A stretch of DNA of 64,000 nucleotides. Source: Dyella acidisoli (GTDB taxonomy: Bacteria > Pseudomonadota > Gammaproteobacteria > Xanthomonadales > Rhodanobacteraceae). A model generated the notes under the pieces. It searched no databases, had not been told where the DNA came from, and saw only the letters and a list, made by a program, of their open reading frames with translations. Position numbers and translations under genes: made by a program. Every line of letters begins with the position of its first letter. The first letter of the stretch is position 1. Location of the stretch: contig NZ_BSOB01000046.1 in assembly GCF_030160295.1 (NCBI RefSeq), positions 378,673-442,672 on the forward strand. The letters are read 5' to 3'. Positions 1 to 9,291 of this stretch are shown here, in pieces.

Positions 1-236
1 ACCGGATGCGAAGCCGCCGCTGCATCGCCCAGCGCGAATCGACGCTGGCCGAGCGCGCGCAGCGCAGTGTACTTCCAGGCTTCCGCGCGCGTATCCGGCA
101 ACCCGGCCGTGATGAACGCTTCCAGATTTTCGCGCCGTGCTGCATCCAACCATGCCAGACCACTGCCCGGCAGGCGCAGGTTGCCCGCATCACGCAGCGC
201 GTCGATGAAAGGCATGGGTGCCGGTGACTGGCTCAT
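1..236 (-). CDS. sufD: SufD, Fe-S cluster assembly scaffold subunit (partial, N-terminal part only)
   Basis: Only about the first 78 codons are present; the gene runs off the left edge of the window. The translation begins MSQSPAPMPFIDALRDAG and contains the segment TRAEAWKYTALRAL, the usual N-terminal helical region of SufD before its beta-helix core. The start codon overlaps the sufC stop as ATGA, which indicates translational coupling. SufD is known to form the SufBC2D scaffold on which clusters are built. The identification rests on this short segment and on its position directly after sufC. Confidence 0.85.
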   Translation of the reverse strand, partial: MSQSPAPMPFIDALRDAGNLRLPGSGLAWLDAARRENLEAFITAGLPDTRAEAWKYTALRALGQRRFALGDAAAASHP

Positions 237-1006
237 GCACGCGCCTCGTTCGCCAAGGCTGGATCGTGATCGTTGACCCAGGCGTAACCGTGTTCTTCCA
301 GCTTCAGCGCCAGCGTCTTGTCGCCGCTCTCCACGATGCGGCCATCGGCCAGCACATGCACGAAATCCGGCTCGATGTAGTCGAGCAGGCGCTGGTAGTG
401 GGTGATGACAAGGAATGCACGATCCGGCGAACGCAGCGCATTCACACCCTGCGCCACTTGCTTGAGTGCATCAATGTCCAGACCGGAATCGGTCTCGTCC
501 AGAATCGCCAGCTTCGGTTCCAGCACCGCCATCTGGAAGATTTCGTTGCGCTTCTTCTCGCCGCCCGAAAAACCTTCGTTGACGGCGCGATGCAGCAACT
601 CGTCGGAGATCTGCATGATCTTCAGCTTTTCGCGCACGAGCTTGAGGAACTGCATGGAATCCAGCTCCGCTTCACCGCGCTGCTTGCGCTGTGCGTTGAG
701 TGCGGCGCGCAGGAAATACGTGTTGTTCACACCGGGGATTTCCACCGGATACTGGAACGCGAGAAACACACCGGCAGCCGCGCGATCTTCGGGTTCCAGC
801 GCGAGCAGATCGCGTCCTTCGAACGTCACGGAACCGGCCGTGACTTCATAGCCATCGCGGCCGGACAGTACGTTACCCAGCGTCGACTTGCCGGCCCCGT
901 TCGGGCCCATGATGGCGTGCACCTCGCCCGGGTTCACGGTAAGCGTGAGGCCCTTGAGGATGTCCTTGCCCTCGACGCGGGCGTGCAGGTTTTCGATCTT
1001 CAGCAT
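233..1006 (-). CDS. sufC: SufC, Fe-S assembly ATPase
   Basis: A 257-residue ABC-type ATPase of the usual SufC length. Walker A is GPNGAGKST at about residues 34-42, the signature segment is FSGGEKKRNE, and Walker B is followed by DETDSGLD, the SufC-typical form. It lacks a membrane partner and instead powers the SufBCD scaffold in the cytoplasm. It sits between a lysozyme-inhibitor-like gene and sufD, whose start it overlaps by 4 bp. The start at MLKIENLHARV fits the family N-terminus exactly. Confidence 0.96.
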   Translation of the reverse strand: MLKIENLHARVEGKDILKGLTLTVNPGEVHAIMGPNGAGKSTLGNVLSGRDGYEVTAGSVTFEGRDLLALEPEDRAAAGVFLAFQYPVEIPGVNNTYFLRAALNAQRKQRGEAELDSMQFLKLVREKLKIMQISDELLHRAVNEGFSGGEKKRNEIFQMAVLEPKLAILDETDSGLDIDALKQVAQGVNALRSPDRAFLVITHYQRLLDYIEPDFVHVLADGRIVESGDKTLALKLEEHGYAWVNDHDPALANEARA

Positions 1007-1021
1007 GGTTAAAAAGTCACA

Positions 1022-1504
1022 TCAAGGTTGATGAGGTACGACGGTGGGGTGAGCCACCAGATCGGCGCATGACGCGTTATCTCGCTCGCCATAGGCATCG
1101 CCGCGTAGAAATTCGCAAAGACGGGCGACGCGTTCGAGCACCAGACCCGTTTGATAAAGATTCCGCGCCATGGGATATGCCGTGCCCGCAGTGCCAGCGG
1201 CCCGATCTTGATCGGCGATGGCAAAGTGAGCGGCGACATCCGCGTCGCGATAAGTCAGCCAGCCGCGCTGGGCTTGGCGGACCTTCGTAGTCATGGCCGG
1301 AAACGCGGCCCATTTCTTCAGCACCGCTTGATAGGTTGCGTTGAGTTGGTGGTTGGCATCGCTCAGCGCAGCGGCGGAACACTCATCCATGTCGCGCTGG
1401 GTATTGGCCTTGGCGCAGTAGCGGTCCACGACCTGCTGATCTGACATGGGTTGGTCGGCGTGTACAGCACCAACCGCACCAAGCAACAGCAAACCAAGCA
1501 ACAT
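1022..1504 (-). CDS. Secreted LprI/DUF1311-like protein inserted in the suf operon
   Basis: The chosen start at 1504 gives a 160-residue protein beginning MLLGLLLLGAVGAVHADQ, a clean cleavable signal peptide, so it is probably periplasmic. The mature part has four widely spaced cysteines (DRYCAKA, DMDECSAA, ARLCEFL, NASCADL) and the segment QAQRGWLTYRDADVAAHF, typical of the LprI/DUF1311 lysozyme-inhibitor-like family. A longer frame from 1585 exists, but its first 27 codons are a translated intergenic palindrome (PHPNPLPGGERE) and were rejected. Its place between sufB and sufC is odd, since Fe-S assembly is cytoplasmic. The family assignment is moderately sure; a role in Fe-S assembly is not implied. 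Confidence 0.75.
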   Translation of the reverse strand: MLLGLLLLGAVGAVHADQPMSDQQVVDRYCAKANTQRDMDECSAAALSDANHQLNATYQAVLKKWAAFPAMTTKVRQAQRGWLTYRDADVAAHFAIADQDRAAGTAGTAYPMARNLYQTGLVLERVARLCEFLRGDAYGERDNASCADLVAHPTVVPHQP

Positions 1505-1520
1505 CTTCTCGAGTGCAAGC

Positions 1521-1680
1521 TCCCTCTCCCCTCCGGGGAGAGGGTTGGGGTGAGGGGCTGCGCTTGCCATAACAGCTGTAGTCATAACGAAAGGTTTTGC
1601 CTTTTAATTCTTTAGCTAGGAAGCAACTGTCTCGCGAGGTTGCCCCCTCACCCCAGCCCTCTCCCCGGAGGGGAGAGCGA
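1521..1680. repeat. Inverted pair of CCCTCTCCCC-type palindromes
   Basis: Two copies of the same palindromic unit face each other: 1521-1558 reads TCCCTCTCCCCTCCGGGGAG then AGGGTTGGGGTGAGGGG, and 1643-1680 is its inverted copy. They flank an 80 bp spacer and fill the gap between sufB and the LprI-like gene. The same arrangement recurs at least six more times in this window. Confidence 0.9.
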
Positions 1681-1699
1681 GTGAGAAGCTGAGGCATCC

Positions 1700-3166
1700 T
1701 TAGCCCACTGCACCTTCCAACGAAACCTCCAGCAGCTTCTTCGCCTCCACCGCAAACTCCATCGGCAGCTCGCGGAACACCTGCTTGCAGAAACCGTCCA
1801 CGATCATCGACACCGCATCTTCTTCACCAATACCGCGCGAGCGGCAGTAGAAGAGCTGATCGTCCGAAATCTTGGAGGTGGTGGCTTCGTGCTCGACGAT
1901 TGCCGTGGGATTTTTCACTTCCATATACGGGAAGGTGTGCGCGCCGCATTTCTTGCCGATCAGCAGTGAATCGCACTGCGTGTAGTTGCGCGCGCCTTCA
2001 GCGCCCTTCTCCACCTTCACCAGACCGCGATAGCTGTTGGAGCTCTTGCCGGCACTGATGCCCTTGGAAACAATCTTGGATTTGGTGCCTTTGCCGATGT
2101 GGATCATCTTGGTGCCGGTGTCGGCTTGCTGGCGATGGTGTGTGAGCGCCACCGAATAGAACTCGCCAACCGAGCGATCGCCGCGCAGCACGCAACTCGG
2201 ATACTTCCAGGTAATCGCGGAACCCGTTTCGACCTGCGTCCAGGAAATCTTCGAATCGCCGCCGCGGCAATCACCGCGCTTCGTAACGAAGTTGTAGATG
2301 CCGCCGCGACCTTCTTCATCGCCCGGATACCAGTTCTGCACGGTGGAATATTTGATCTGCGCTTTTTCGAGCGCGACCAGTTCCACTACCGCGGCGTGCA
2401 ACTGATTCTCGTCGCGCATCGGCGCGGTGCAGCCCTCGAGGTAGGAAACGTAGGCGCCGTCTTCGGCGATGATCAGCGTGCGCTCGAACTGGCCGGTGTG
2501 GCCGGCGTTGATGCGGAAATAGGTCGACAACTCCATCGGGCAACGCACACCCTTCGGAATGAACACGAACGAGCCATCAGAGAACACCGCCGAGTTCAGC
2601 GCGGCAAAGTAGTTGTCACCGGTCGGCACGACGCTGCCCAGGTACTTCTGTACCAGTTCCGGATATTCGCGGATCGCTTCGCTCATTGAGCAGAAGATCA
2701 CGCCGGCTTCCGCCAGCTCTTTACGGAAAGTGGTGCCCACGGATACGGAATCGAACACCGCATCCACCGCCACGCCCGCGAGCCTGGCGCGCTCGTGCAG
2801 CGGCACACCGAGCTTGTCGTAGGTTTCCAGCAGCTTGGGATCGACCTCGTCGAGCGATTTCGGCTTGTTCTTCGGCGAGGCGTAGTAGCTGATCGCCTGG
2901 AAGTCGATCGGCGCAATGCTGAGCTTGGCCCAGTGCGGCGTGGGCATGGTGAGCCAGTGGCGATACGCCTTCAGGCGCCACTCGGTCATCCACTCCGGCT
3001 CGCCTTTCAATGCCGACAGCTGGCGCACGATATCTTCCGACAAACCCGGCGGCAGGCTGTCTGTTTCGATGTCGGTGACGAACCCGGCTTCGTAGCGACG
3101 GCCGAGCGCGGCGGCGACTTCAGCGTTGTCGCGCAGCACGACGGGGCTATCGTTCTCGATGGTCAT
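1700..3166 (-). CDS. sufB: SufB, Fe-S cluster scaffold subunit
   Basis: A 488-residue SufB of normal length. The start [14 protein letters not shown] at 3166 overlaps the stop of the Rrf2 regulator as ATGA; a longer frame upstream is only an overlap with that regulator. The C-terminal beta-helix core and the family-typical stretches [33 protein letters not shown] and [15 protein letters not shown] are present. SufB accepts sulfur from SufE/SufS and carries the nascent cluster in the SufBC2D complex. It is the first structural gene after the regulator. Confidence 0.97.
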   Translation of the reverse strand: MTIENDSPVVLRDNAEVAAALGRRYEAGFVTDIETDSLPPGLSEDIVRQLSALKGEPEWMTEWRLKAYRHWLTMPTPHWAKLSIAPIDFQAISYYASPKNKPKSLDEVDPKLLETYDKLGVPLHERARLAGVAVDAVFDSVSVGTTFRKELAEAGVIFCSMSEAIREYPELVQKYLGSVVPTGDNYFAALNSAVFSDGSFVFIPKGVRCPMELSTYFRINAGHTGQFERTLIIAEDGAYVSYLEGCTAPMRDENQLHAAVVELVALEKAQIKYSTVQNWYPGDEEGRGGIYNFVTKRGDCRGGDSKISWTQVETGSAITWKYPSCVLRGDRSVGEFYSVALTHHRQQADTGTKMIHIGKGTKSKIVSKGISAGKSSNSYRGLVKVEKGAEGARNYTQCDSLLIGKKCGAHTFPYMEVKNPTAIVEHEATTSKISDDQLFYCRSRGIGEEDAVSMIVDGFCKQVFRELPMEFAVEAKKLLEVSLEGAVG

Positions 3167-3624
3167 GATGCTGTCCTGCCTTTCAATTCGGTAAGCGCCA
3201 CGGTCGCAACGGGTGACGGCGCGGGATGCAGCATGTCGGCCAAGCTCATCGTGCGCAGCGCGTTGTCGAGTACGTGGTTGATGCGTTGCCAGCTGCCGCG
3301 CACGCCGCATTGGGCTTCGCGTTCGCACTGGCCTTCGCCGAGGGTGCATTCGGTCATGCCGAGCGGGCCTTCGATCGCCTCAACGATGTCGGCCACGCTG
3401 ATCTGCTGCGCGGGCCGCGCCAGGCGATAGCCGCCGTTTACACCGCGGAAGGATTCCACCAGTCCCGCATGCCCCAGCGACTTCAGCAGCTTACTGACGG
3501 TAGGCAGTTCCAGATGCGCCTCTTCGGCGATCTGGGCCGTGCTGAGGACGTCGTCGCCAGGATGCGTGGCGATGCAAGTCATCACCACAGTGGCGTAGTC
3601 CGTTAGTCGGCTGACACGAAACAT
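3163..3624 (-). CDS. Rrf2-family regulator of the suf operon
   Basis: This 153-residue protein has an N-terminal winged helix ([19 protein letters not shown]) with the recognition segment [19 protein letters not shown] and an Rrf2 wing, [12 protein letters not shown]. Three cysteines ([16 protein letters not shown]) lie in the cluster-binding loop at the usual spacing, so it probably binds a [2Fe-2S] cluster and senses Fe-S status. It is the first gene of the operon and overlaps sufB by 4 bp, which fits autoregulation of suf. It belongs to the Rrf2 subgroup linked to SUF systems rather than to IscR proper; the subgroup call is inference from context. Confidence 0.92.
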   Translation of the reverse strand: MFRVSRLTDYATVVMTCIATHPGDDVLSTAQIAEEAHLELPTVSKLLKSLGHAGLVESFRGVNGGYRLARPAQQISVADIVEAIEGPLGMTECTLGEGQCEREAQCGVRGSWQRINHVLDNALRTMSLADMLHPAPSPVATVALTELKGRTAS

Positions 3625-3645
3625 GGGGAAAAAGAGACACGGCTT

Positions 3646-3670
3646 AATTCGTACCGAAATGGTACAGATT
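3646..3670 (-). promoter_or_regulatory. Palindromic operator candidate upstream of the suf operon
   Basis: A 25 bp imperfect palindrome with core GTACCGAAATGGTAC (3651-3665) and matching AAT/ATT flanks lies 22-46 bp upstream of the Rrf2 regulator start, in the promoter zone. Eight of ten positions in each arm match. It is the natural candidate for the binding site of the adjacent Rrf2 protein. This is inference from position and symmetry. Confidence 0.55.
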
Positions 3671-3728
3671 AGTGGTTAATGGGTCAAACCTAGCCTGCTC
3701 GCCGCCCCGGCGAAGAGTGAGGTCAATT

Positions 3729-3745
3729 TGCGCCATAACGGTGCA
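3729..3745 (+). promoter_or_regulatory. NtrC-binding site upstream of glnK
   Basis: The 17-mer TGCGCCATAACGGTGCA matches the NtrC palindrome TGCACC-N5-GGTGCA with a single mismatch (A to G in the left arm). It lies about 100 bp upstream of the sigma-54 core at 3842-3857, a normal enhancer distance. A lone half-site TGCACC follows at 3751-3756 and may be a weaker second site. Confidence 0.75.
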
Positions 3746-3841
3746 AAGCATGCACCAAATCATTCTTCATCTCGGCCTGACTATCCTCATCCCATCGCCA
3801 GAAATGGCGCTCTGGCGGGGCCTGACGCCTCCCGCTCACGC

Positions 3842-3857
3842 TTGGCACATATTCTGC
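3842..3857 (+). promoter_or_regulatory. Sigma-54 (RpoN) promoter of glnK-amtB
   Basis: The sequence TTGGCACATATTCTGC carries the -24 element TGGCAC, five intervening bases, and the -12 element CTGC. The invariant GG and GC are separated by exactly 10 bases. Transcription would start near 3869, about 27 bases ahead of glnK. A ribosome binding site ACGGAG follows at 3881-3886. Confidence 0.85.
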
Positions 3858-3862
3858 TGTGA

Positions 3863-4234
<372 letters not shown>

Positions 4235-4259
4235 CATGCGGGGAAATGGGGAACGGGGG

Positions 4260-5594
4260 ATGACCAAGTATCGACATGTTTTGCGGCTTATCGTCGCCAT
4301 GCTGGCAGCCGGCTTGGCCGTGCCGGCTTTTGCGCAGGCCACGCCTGCTCCCGTGCTCAACGGCGGCGACACCGCCTGGATGCTCGTCGCCAGCGCATTC
4401 GTCTTGATGATGACGATTCCCGGCGTGGCGCTGTTCTACGGCGGCATGGTGCGCGCAAAGAACCTGCTGTCGGTGATGATGCAGTGCCTGGCAATCACCG
4501 CCCTGGTAACGGTGCAGTGGATGATCTACGGCTATTCGCTGGCCTTCAGCACCGAAGGCATGCACGCAGGTATTACCAACTGGCATTCGTTTCTCGGCGC
4601 CTTCGATCGGGTCATGCTGGCAGGGCTTACGCCTTCCACGCTGTATCAGACCGTGCCGGAAAGCGTGTTTGTGATGTTCCAGCTGACCTTCGCGATCATC
4701 ACTCCGGCGCTGATCATCGGCGCGTATGCGGAGCGCATGAAGTTCAGCGCCATGTTGTGGTTCAGTGGCTTGTGGCTGACGTTCGTCTACCTGCCGATCG
4801 CACACATGGTGTGGAGCGGCCCAGGCTCGCTGCTGGGCGATCTGGGCGTGCTCGATTTCGCCGGCGGCACGGTGGTGCATATCAACGCAGGTATCGCCGG
4901 TCTGGTCGCCTGCCTGGTGATCGGCAAGCGCCGCGGCTTTCCGCATACGCATATGCCGCCGCATAACCTGGGCTATACGGTGATCGGCGCGGCCCTGCTG
5001 TGGCTGGGTTGGTTTGGTTTCAATGCGGGCTCTGCCGTGGCTGCCAACGGCAACGCCAGCATGGCCATGCTGGTGACCCAGATCGCCACTGCTGCAGCCG
5101 TGATCGGCTGGGTGGCGGTGGAGTGGCTCGTGCACAAACGCGCCAGCGTGCTCGGCGCGGCTTCAGGCGCAGTCGCCGGGCTGGTTGCGATCACTCCCGC
5201 GGCGGGCACGGCAGGGCCTGGCGGCGCACTGATCATCGGCTTCGCCGCGGGTGCTGCGTGTTTCTTCACCGCAACCAAGCTCAAGCACAAGCTCGGTTAC
5301 GACGACACACTCGACGTATTCGGCGTGCACGCCATCGCCGGCATCATCGGCGCGCTGCTTACCGGTGTGTTCGCAGCGCCAAAGCTGGGTGGCTTTGGTA
5401 CGGTGATTTCACCGCTGGCGCAGTTGTGGATCCAGGCGAAAGGCGTGGGCTTCACCATCGTGTGGAGCGGCGTGTTGAGCTGGGTGATCCTGAAGCTGGT
5501 GGATCTGACGATCGGCTTGCGCGTGGGGCCCGAGCAGGAACAGGTGGGCCTGGATATCGCCGAGCATGAGGAGCGGGCGTACAACCTGTCTTGA
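4260..5594 (+). CDS. amtB: AmtB, ammonium transporter
   Basis: The 444-residue product starts at MTKYRHVLRLIVAMLAAGLA, giving a cleavable signal peptide ending near PAFAQA, as in other AmtB proteins; a slightly longer frame from 4224 is unlikely. About eleven membrane helices follow. The twin pore histidines are visible in GGTVVHINAGIAGL and in DVFGVHAIAGIIGALLTG. It conducts ammonium or ammonia across the inner membrane and is blocked by GlnK. It shares the NtrC/sigma-54 promoter of glnK. Confidence 0.96.
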   Translation: MTKYRHVLRLIVAMLAAGLAVPAFAQATPAPVLNGGDTAWMLVASAFVLMMTIPGVALFYGGMVRAKNLLSVMMQCLAITALVTVQWMIYGYSLAFSTEGMHAGITNWHSFLGAFDRVMLAGLTPSTLYQTVPESVFVMFQLTFAIITPALIIGAYAERMKFSAMLWFSGLWLTFVYLPIAHMVWSGPGSLLGDLGVLDFAGGTVVHINAGIAGLVACLVIGKRRGFPHTHMPPHNLGYTVIGAALLWLGWFGFNAGSAVAANGNASMAMLVTQIATAAAVIGWVAVEWLVHKRASVLGAASGAVAGLVAITPAAGTAGPGGALIIGFAAGAACFFTATKLKHKLGYDDTLDVFGVHAIAGIIGALLTGVFAAPKLGGFGTVISPLAQLWIQAKGVGFTIVWSGVLSWVILKLVDLTIGLRVGPEQEQVGLDIAEHEERAYNLS

Positions 5595-5596
5595 TG

Positions 5597-5628
5597 CTAT
5601 CTCCCTCCCCTGCTTGCAGGGGAGGGAG
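5597..5628. repeat. Perfect hairpin after amtB, short form of the CTCCCTCCCC repeat
   Basis: The sequence forms a 13 bp stem (CTCCCTCCCCTGC with GCAGGGGAGGGAG) and a 2-base loop directly after the amtB stop. It could help stop or stabilise the glnK-amtB transcript. There is no strong T-run after it. Confidence 0.7.
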
Positions 5629-5696
5629 CAAATCAATGGTATCGCCGTGATGCGCGCAAGCTCTAAGCTTTGTATGTGTCCGCAACGAATGCCCTC

Positions 5697-6710
5697 ATGC
5701 AAAGCATCACCGACCGCGCCGCTGCTCGCCTCACCTGGACGCGCGCAGCACTTGGCGATCATTCGCTAACACTCGAACCTGCCTCCTCCGACGCCAGCTT
5801 CCGCAGCTACTGGCGCACGCATTACGACGGACAAAGCTGGATCGTGATGGATTCACCACCCGCGCAGGAAGATCCGCGCCCGTGGCTGAAGATCGGCCAG
5901 CAACTCGCCGATGCAGGCTTGCATGTTCCGACTGTGCACGCGCAGGACCTCGAACAAGGCTTTCTGCTGATCGAGGATCTTGGCACGCGGCTTTATCTCA
6001 ACGAGCTCAACGACCATAACGCCGACGCGCTCTACAGCGATGCCATGGATGCACTGCTGCGCATGCAGACACGCATGGATTACGGCGAATTGCCGCCCTT
6101 CGATCACCGTATATTGGCGAGCGGGCTGGAAGTGATGCCTGAATGGTTCCTCGGCCGTCATCTCGGGCACACACCCGAGTGCGGCGAATGGGACGTTCTG
6201 AAAGCCGCATTCGGTGTGATCATCCGCAACGCGCAGGAACAACCGCGTTGCTTCGTGCATCGCGATTACCACAGCCGCAACCTGCTGGTGGTGGAACACA
6301 ATAATCCCGGCATCATCGATTTTCAGGGCGCGCTCGCCGGCCCTATCACGTATGACCTAGCTTCGTTGTTGCGCGATGCTTACATCGTATGGCCGCGCGA
6401 ACGCGTGGAAGACTGGGTGGAATCCTATCGGCAGCGATTGCACAAGGCTTGTGTGATCGGTGCCGACATCGATTGCGAGCACTTTCTGCGCTGGTTCGAC
6501 CTCACTGGTTTGCATCGCCACGTGCGCGTGCTGGGCCAGTTCTATCGACTGTGGTATCGCGACGGCAAACCGGGTTATCTCGCAGATGTGCCGCGCGTCT
6601 ATCACTATGTCATTTCGGTGGCGCGCAGCTATCCCGAATTGACCGACTTCGTAGCGCTGATCGAACGTCACGCGGAAGGACGCGACCTCACCCAGGTAAC
6701 CCTCGCATGA
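5697..6710 (+). CDS. amgK: AmgK, anomeric MurNAc/GlcNAc kinase
   Basis: A 337-residue aminoglycoside-phosphotransferase-fold kinase. The catalytic loop FVHRDYHSRNLLV and the metal-binding segment GIIDFQGALAGP are both intact. The start at MQSITDRAAARL is preferred over a TTG 27 bp upstream. It overlaps murU by 4 bp (ATGA). In the known pathway AmgK phosphorylates the anomeric hydroxyl of MurNAc and MurU then makes UDP-MurNAc, returning peptidoglycan sugars to cell-wall synthesis without MurA. The fixed pairing with murU makes this assignment firm. Confidence 0.9.
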   Translation: MQSITDRAAARLTWTRAALGDHSLTLEPASSDASFRSYWRTHYDGQSWIVMDSPPAQEDPRPWLKIGQQLADAGLHVPTVHAQDLEQGFLLIEDLGTRLYLNELNDHNADALYSDAMDALLRMQTRMDYGELPPFDHRILASGLEVMPEWFLGRHLGHTPECGEWDVLKAAFGVIIRNAQEQPRCFVHRDYHSRNLLVVEHNNPGIIDFQGALAGPITYDLASLLRDAYIVWPRERVEDWVESYRQRLHKACVIGADIDCEHFLRWFDLTGLHRHVRVLGQFYRLWYRDGKPGYLADVPRVYHYVISVARSYPELTDFVALIERHAEGRDLTQVTLA

Positions 6711-7414
6711 GGCATGCACTGATCTTTGCCGCCGGCCTGGGCGAACGCATGCGTCCTCTCACTAACCACACGCCCAAGCCGCTACTCACCGTGCGCGGCA
6801 AACCGCTGATCGCGTGGCATCTGGAAAAACTTGCATCGATGGGCGTGCATTACGTGGTGATCAACACGTCGCATCTGGCTGAGCAGTTCCCGGAAGTGCT
6901 CGGCGATGGTGCGCAATGGGGCTTGCGCATTCGCTACGCGTACGAAGGCCCCACGCCGCTCGAAACCGGCGGCGGCATGCTGCACGCGCTGCCGCTGCTA
7001 GGGCCGGAGCCGTTCATTGTGATCAATGGCGACGTGTGGACGGATGCGGATTTCGCTGCGCTGCCAGCGGAGCCTGATGGCGTTGCGCATCTGCTGATGG
7101 TGGACAACCCGCCACATCATCCGCAGGGAGATTTTGCGCTGGATGAGCAGGGCAAGTTGCACACCGAAGGCGATCAACGACTCACCTATAGCGGAATCGG
7201 TGTTTATCGGCGCGAGCTTTTGAATGATTGGCAAAGCATCATCGGCGATTCAACGAATAACAAGCACCCGTGCTTCAAGCTCGCACCACTATTGCGCGCA
7301 GCGATGCAACGGGGCTGGGTGAACGGCAGCCATCATCGGGGCGAATGGACGGATGTAGGTTCGCCTGAAAGGTTGGCAGCGTTGAACGCAGAACGTTCGG
7401 ATGAAAATGCGTAG
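6707..7414 (+). CDS. murU: MurU, MurNAc-1-phosphate uridylyltransferase
   Basis: This 235-residue nucleotidyltransferase begins MRHALIFAAGLGERMRPLT, the glycine-rich nucleotide-binding signature, followed by HTPKPLL. A metal-binding aspartate lies in VINGDVW and the sugar-binding loop is LETGGGM. Its length is that of the short MurU type rather than of GlmU or glucose-1-phosphate uridylyltransferases. It overlaps amgK by 4 bp, so the two enzymes are made together for UDP-MurNAc recycling. A longer reading frame upstream is the antisense-free overlap with amgK and was discarded. Confidence 0.9.
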   Translation: MRHALIFAAGLGERMRPLTNHTPKPLLTVRGKPLIAWHLEKLASMGVHYVVINTSHLAEQFPEVLGDGAQWGLRIRYAYEGPTPLETGGGMLHALPLLGPEPFIVINGDVWTDADFAALPAEPDGVAHLLMVDNPPHHPQGDFALDEQGKLHTEGDQRLTYSGIGVYRRELLNDWQSIIGDSTNNKHPCFKLAPLLRAAMQRGWVNGSHHRGEWTDVGSPERLAALNAERSDENA

Positions 7415-7439
7415 TTGGATTGCAAACGCAAACCTCAAC

Positions 7440-8384
7440 CTACGGCGCACCTGACGCAAGCGGCGTAATCGTGACCGGTGAGGGTAATGTGCGTGACGGC
7501 ACAGCCTCCGCTTGTTCCTGCGAAAGCGCTGCATCCTGGGCTTGCTTGGTCATCATGATGATGCTGATGCGCCGATTGATCGGATCGCTAGGATTGACTT
7601 TGTCGAACGGCACTGAAGCCGCCAGCCCCACCACGCGCGCAATCTTTCCTTCTTCAAGGCCAGCATCCAGCAAGGCACGCCGCGCTGCATTGGCGCGATC
7701 TGCGGAAAGCTCCCAATTGCTGTACTGGCTGACGCCACTGTACGGCGCATCGTCAGTATGTCCCGAAATACTGACCTTGTTGGGCGCCTGATCGATGAAG
7801 CCCGCCAGCTCGTGCAAGATCGCCACGGTATAAGACTTGAGCGTAGCGCTGCCGGTATCGAACATCGGTCGGTTCTGTTTATCTACGATCTGGATGCGCA
7901 AGCCTTCGGGCGTGATGTCGAGCAGTAACTGATCCTTGAATGGCTCCAGCGCCTGGCTCTTTTCAATCGCCGCACGCAATTGCTGCATGAGGTTTTCCAG
8001 GCGTTCCTTCTCGTGTTCGCGCGCCTGCTTTTCCACGTCCGCGGCATCCGCGCGTGACGCGCGGCGATCCTTGCCCGGGCCGTGCGGGATGTCCATCGCG
8101 CCGCCCAGTTTGATCATGCTGTCGCTTGCGCCACCCGGCCCCATTCTGCCTGGCGGCGCCATCGTGGCATTGCCTTGCGCCATGCTGGGATTTTTGAAGT
8201 ATTCGGCGATCGCTGCGCGCTGCTGGCGCGTGCCCACGCCGAGCAGCCACATGACCAGGAAGAACGCCATCATCGCGGTGACGAAGTCGGCATACGCCAC
8301 CTTCCACGCACCACCGTGATGACCGTGTTTCTTGCGCCGCGAACGGCGCACCACGATCACCATGTCGCGATCCTGCTCGCTCAC
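7440..8384 (-). CDS. motB: MotB, flagellar stator subunit
   Basis: The 314-residue protein has a short cytoplasmic basic N-terminus, one membrane helix with the proton-carrying aspartate in VAYADFVTAMMAFFLVMWLL, a linker, and a C-terminal OmpA-like peptidoglycan-binding domain (SISGHTDDAPY, LSADRANAARRAL, NRRISIIMM). It forms the A5B2 stator with MotA and anchors it to the cell wall. Its start overlaps the motA stop by 4 bp. The plus-strand gene murU ends 25 bp before it, so the two transcripts converge. Confidence 0.95.
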   Translation of the reverse strand: MSEQDRDMVIVVRRSRRKKHGHHGGAWKVAYADFVTAMMAFFLVMWLLGVGTRQQRAAIAEYFKNPSMAQGNATMAPPGRMGPGGASDSMIKLGGAMDIPHGPGKDRRASRADAADVEKQAREHEKERLENLMQQLRAAIEKSQALEPFKDQLLLDITPEGLRIQIVDKQNRPMFDTGSATLKSYTVAILHELAGFIDQAPNKVSISGHTDDAPYSGVSQYSNWELSADRANAARRALLDAGLEEGKIARVVGLAASVPFDKVNPSDPINRRISIIMMTKQAQDAALSQEQAEAVPSRTLPSPVTITPLASGAP

Positions 8385-9253
8385 GCCGCCGCTCCCGCGC
8401 GTGCCGCATCTTTCAGATGATCCTCGAAATCCTGGAAGTTAGGCCGTGCCTGCGGCGACAACGACTTGCGTGCAAACTCCACGGATACCTTTGGGTTATA
8501 GCCCCGCAGGGAAGCCAGCAAGGCCACCTTCACGCACTCAAACGCTTTGCCGTCTTCCTGCACGCGGCTTTCCATCGCCGCCGCCAGCGGGCCGACAAAG
8601 CCGTAGCACAACAAAATGCCAAGGAAGGTGCCCACCAGCGCGCCGGCAATATGCTCACCAATCTGCGAAGTGTCCCCACCAAGCTGAGACATGGTGGTAA
8701 CGATGCCGAGCACCGCTGCCACAATACCGAAGCCCGGCAACGCATCTGCCATCTTCATCACGGCCAGCGCAGGTGCTTCCGCTTCGTGATGATGGGTTTC
8801 CAATTCCACCTCCAGCAACTGTTCCAGCTCATGCGGATTCATGTTGCCGCCCACCATCAATCGCAGACAGTCAGTGATGAATTCGATCAGGTGATGCTCA
8901 TTCACCAGGCGAGGATAGGCACCGAAGATCGAGCTCGATTGCGGATCTTCGATGTGCGACTCCAGCGCAAGCAGACCTTGCTTGCGCATCACGCTAAAAA
9001 TGTCGTACAGCAGTGACAGCAGGTCGACGTAATCCTGCTTGCGATACGTGGGCCCTTTGAACAGCGCGGCCACATTCTGCAACGCACCTTTCACAATCTT
9101 CGGCGGGTTGGCCGAGAGGAACGCACCCATCGCGCCGCCACCGATGATCATCAGTTCACTCGGCTGCCATAGCGCAAGAATATGGCCGTGCGAAAGCAGG
9201 TAACCGCCCAGGACGCAGGAAAGCACCACCAGGGAACCGATCACGACAAGCAT
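8381..9253 (-). CDS. motA: MotA, flagellar stator subunit
   Basis: The 290-residue protein starts MLVVIGSLVVLSCVLGG and has the four membrane segments of MotA, with the large cytoplasmic loop between helices 2 and 3. The segment MADALPGFGIVAAVLGIVTTM carries the conserved helix-3 proline, and GTFLGILLCYGFVGPLA is helix 4. It drives flagellar rotation using proton flow. It heads a two-gene motA-motB unit behind a sigma-28 promoter. No other flagellar genes are in the window. Confidence 0.95.
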   Translation of the reverse strand: MLVVIGSLVVLSCVLGGYLLSHGHILALWQPSELMIIGGGAMGAFLSANPPKIVKGALQNVAALFKGPTYRKQDYVDLLSLLYDIFSVMRKQGLLALESHIEDPQSSSIFGAYPRLVNEHHLIEFITDCLRLMVGGNMNPHELEQLLEVELETHHHEAEAPALAVMKMADALPGFGIVAAVLGIVTTMSQLGGDTSQIGEHIAGALVGTFLGILLCYGFVGPLAAAMESRVQEDGKAFECVKVALLASLRGYNPKVSVEFARKSLSPQARPNFQDFEDHLKDAARAGAAA

Positions 9254-9291
9254 GGGGGGACTCCATTCGGGACGTTAGCGTCCTTCCCTGC

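Noticed and set aside
1505-1585. N-terminal extension of the LprI-like protein
   Set aside because: It translates the same repeat; the internal start gives a proper signal peptide.
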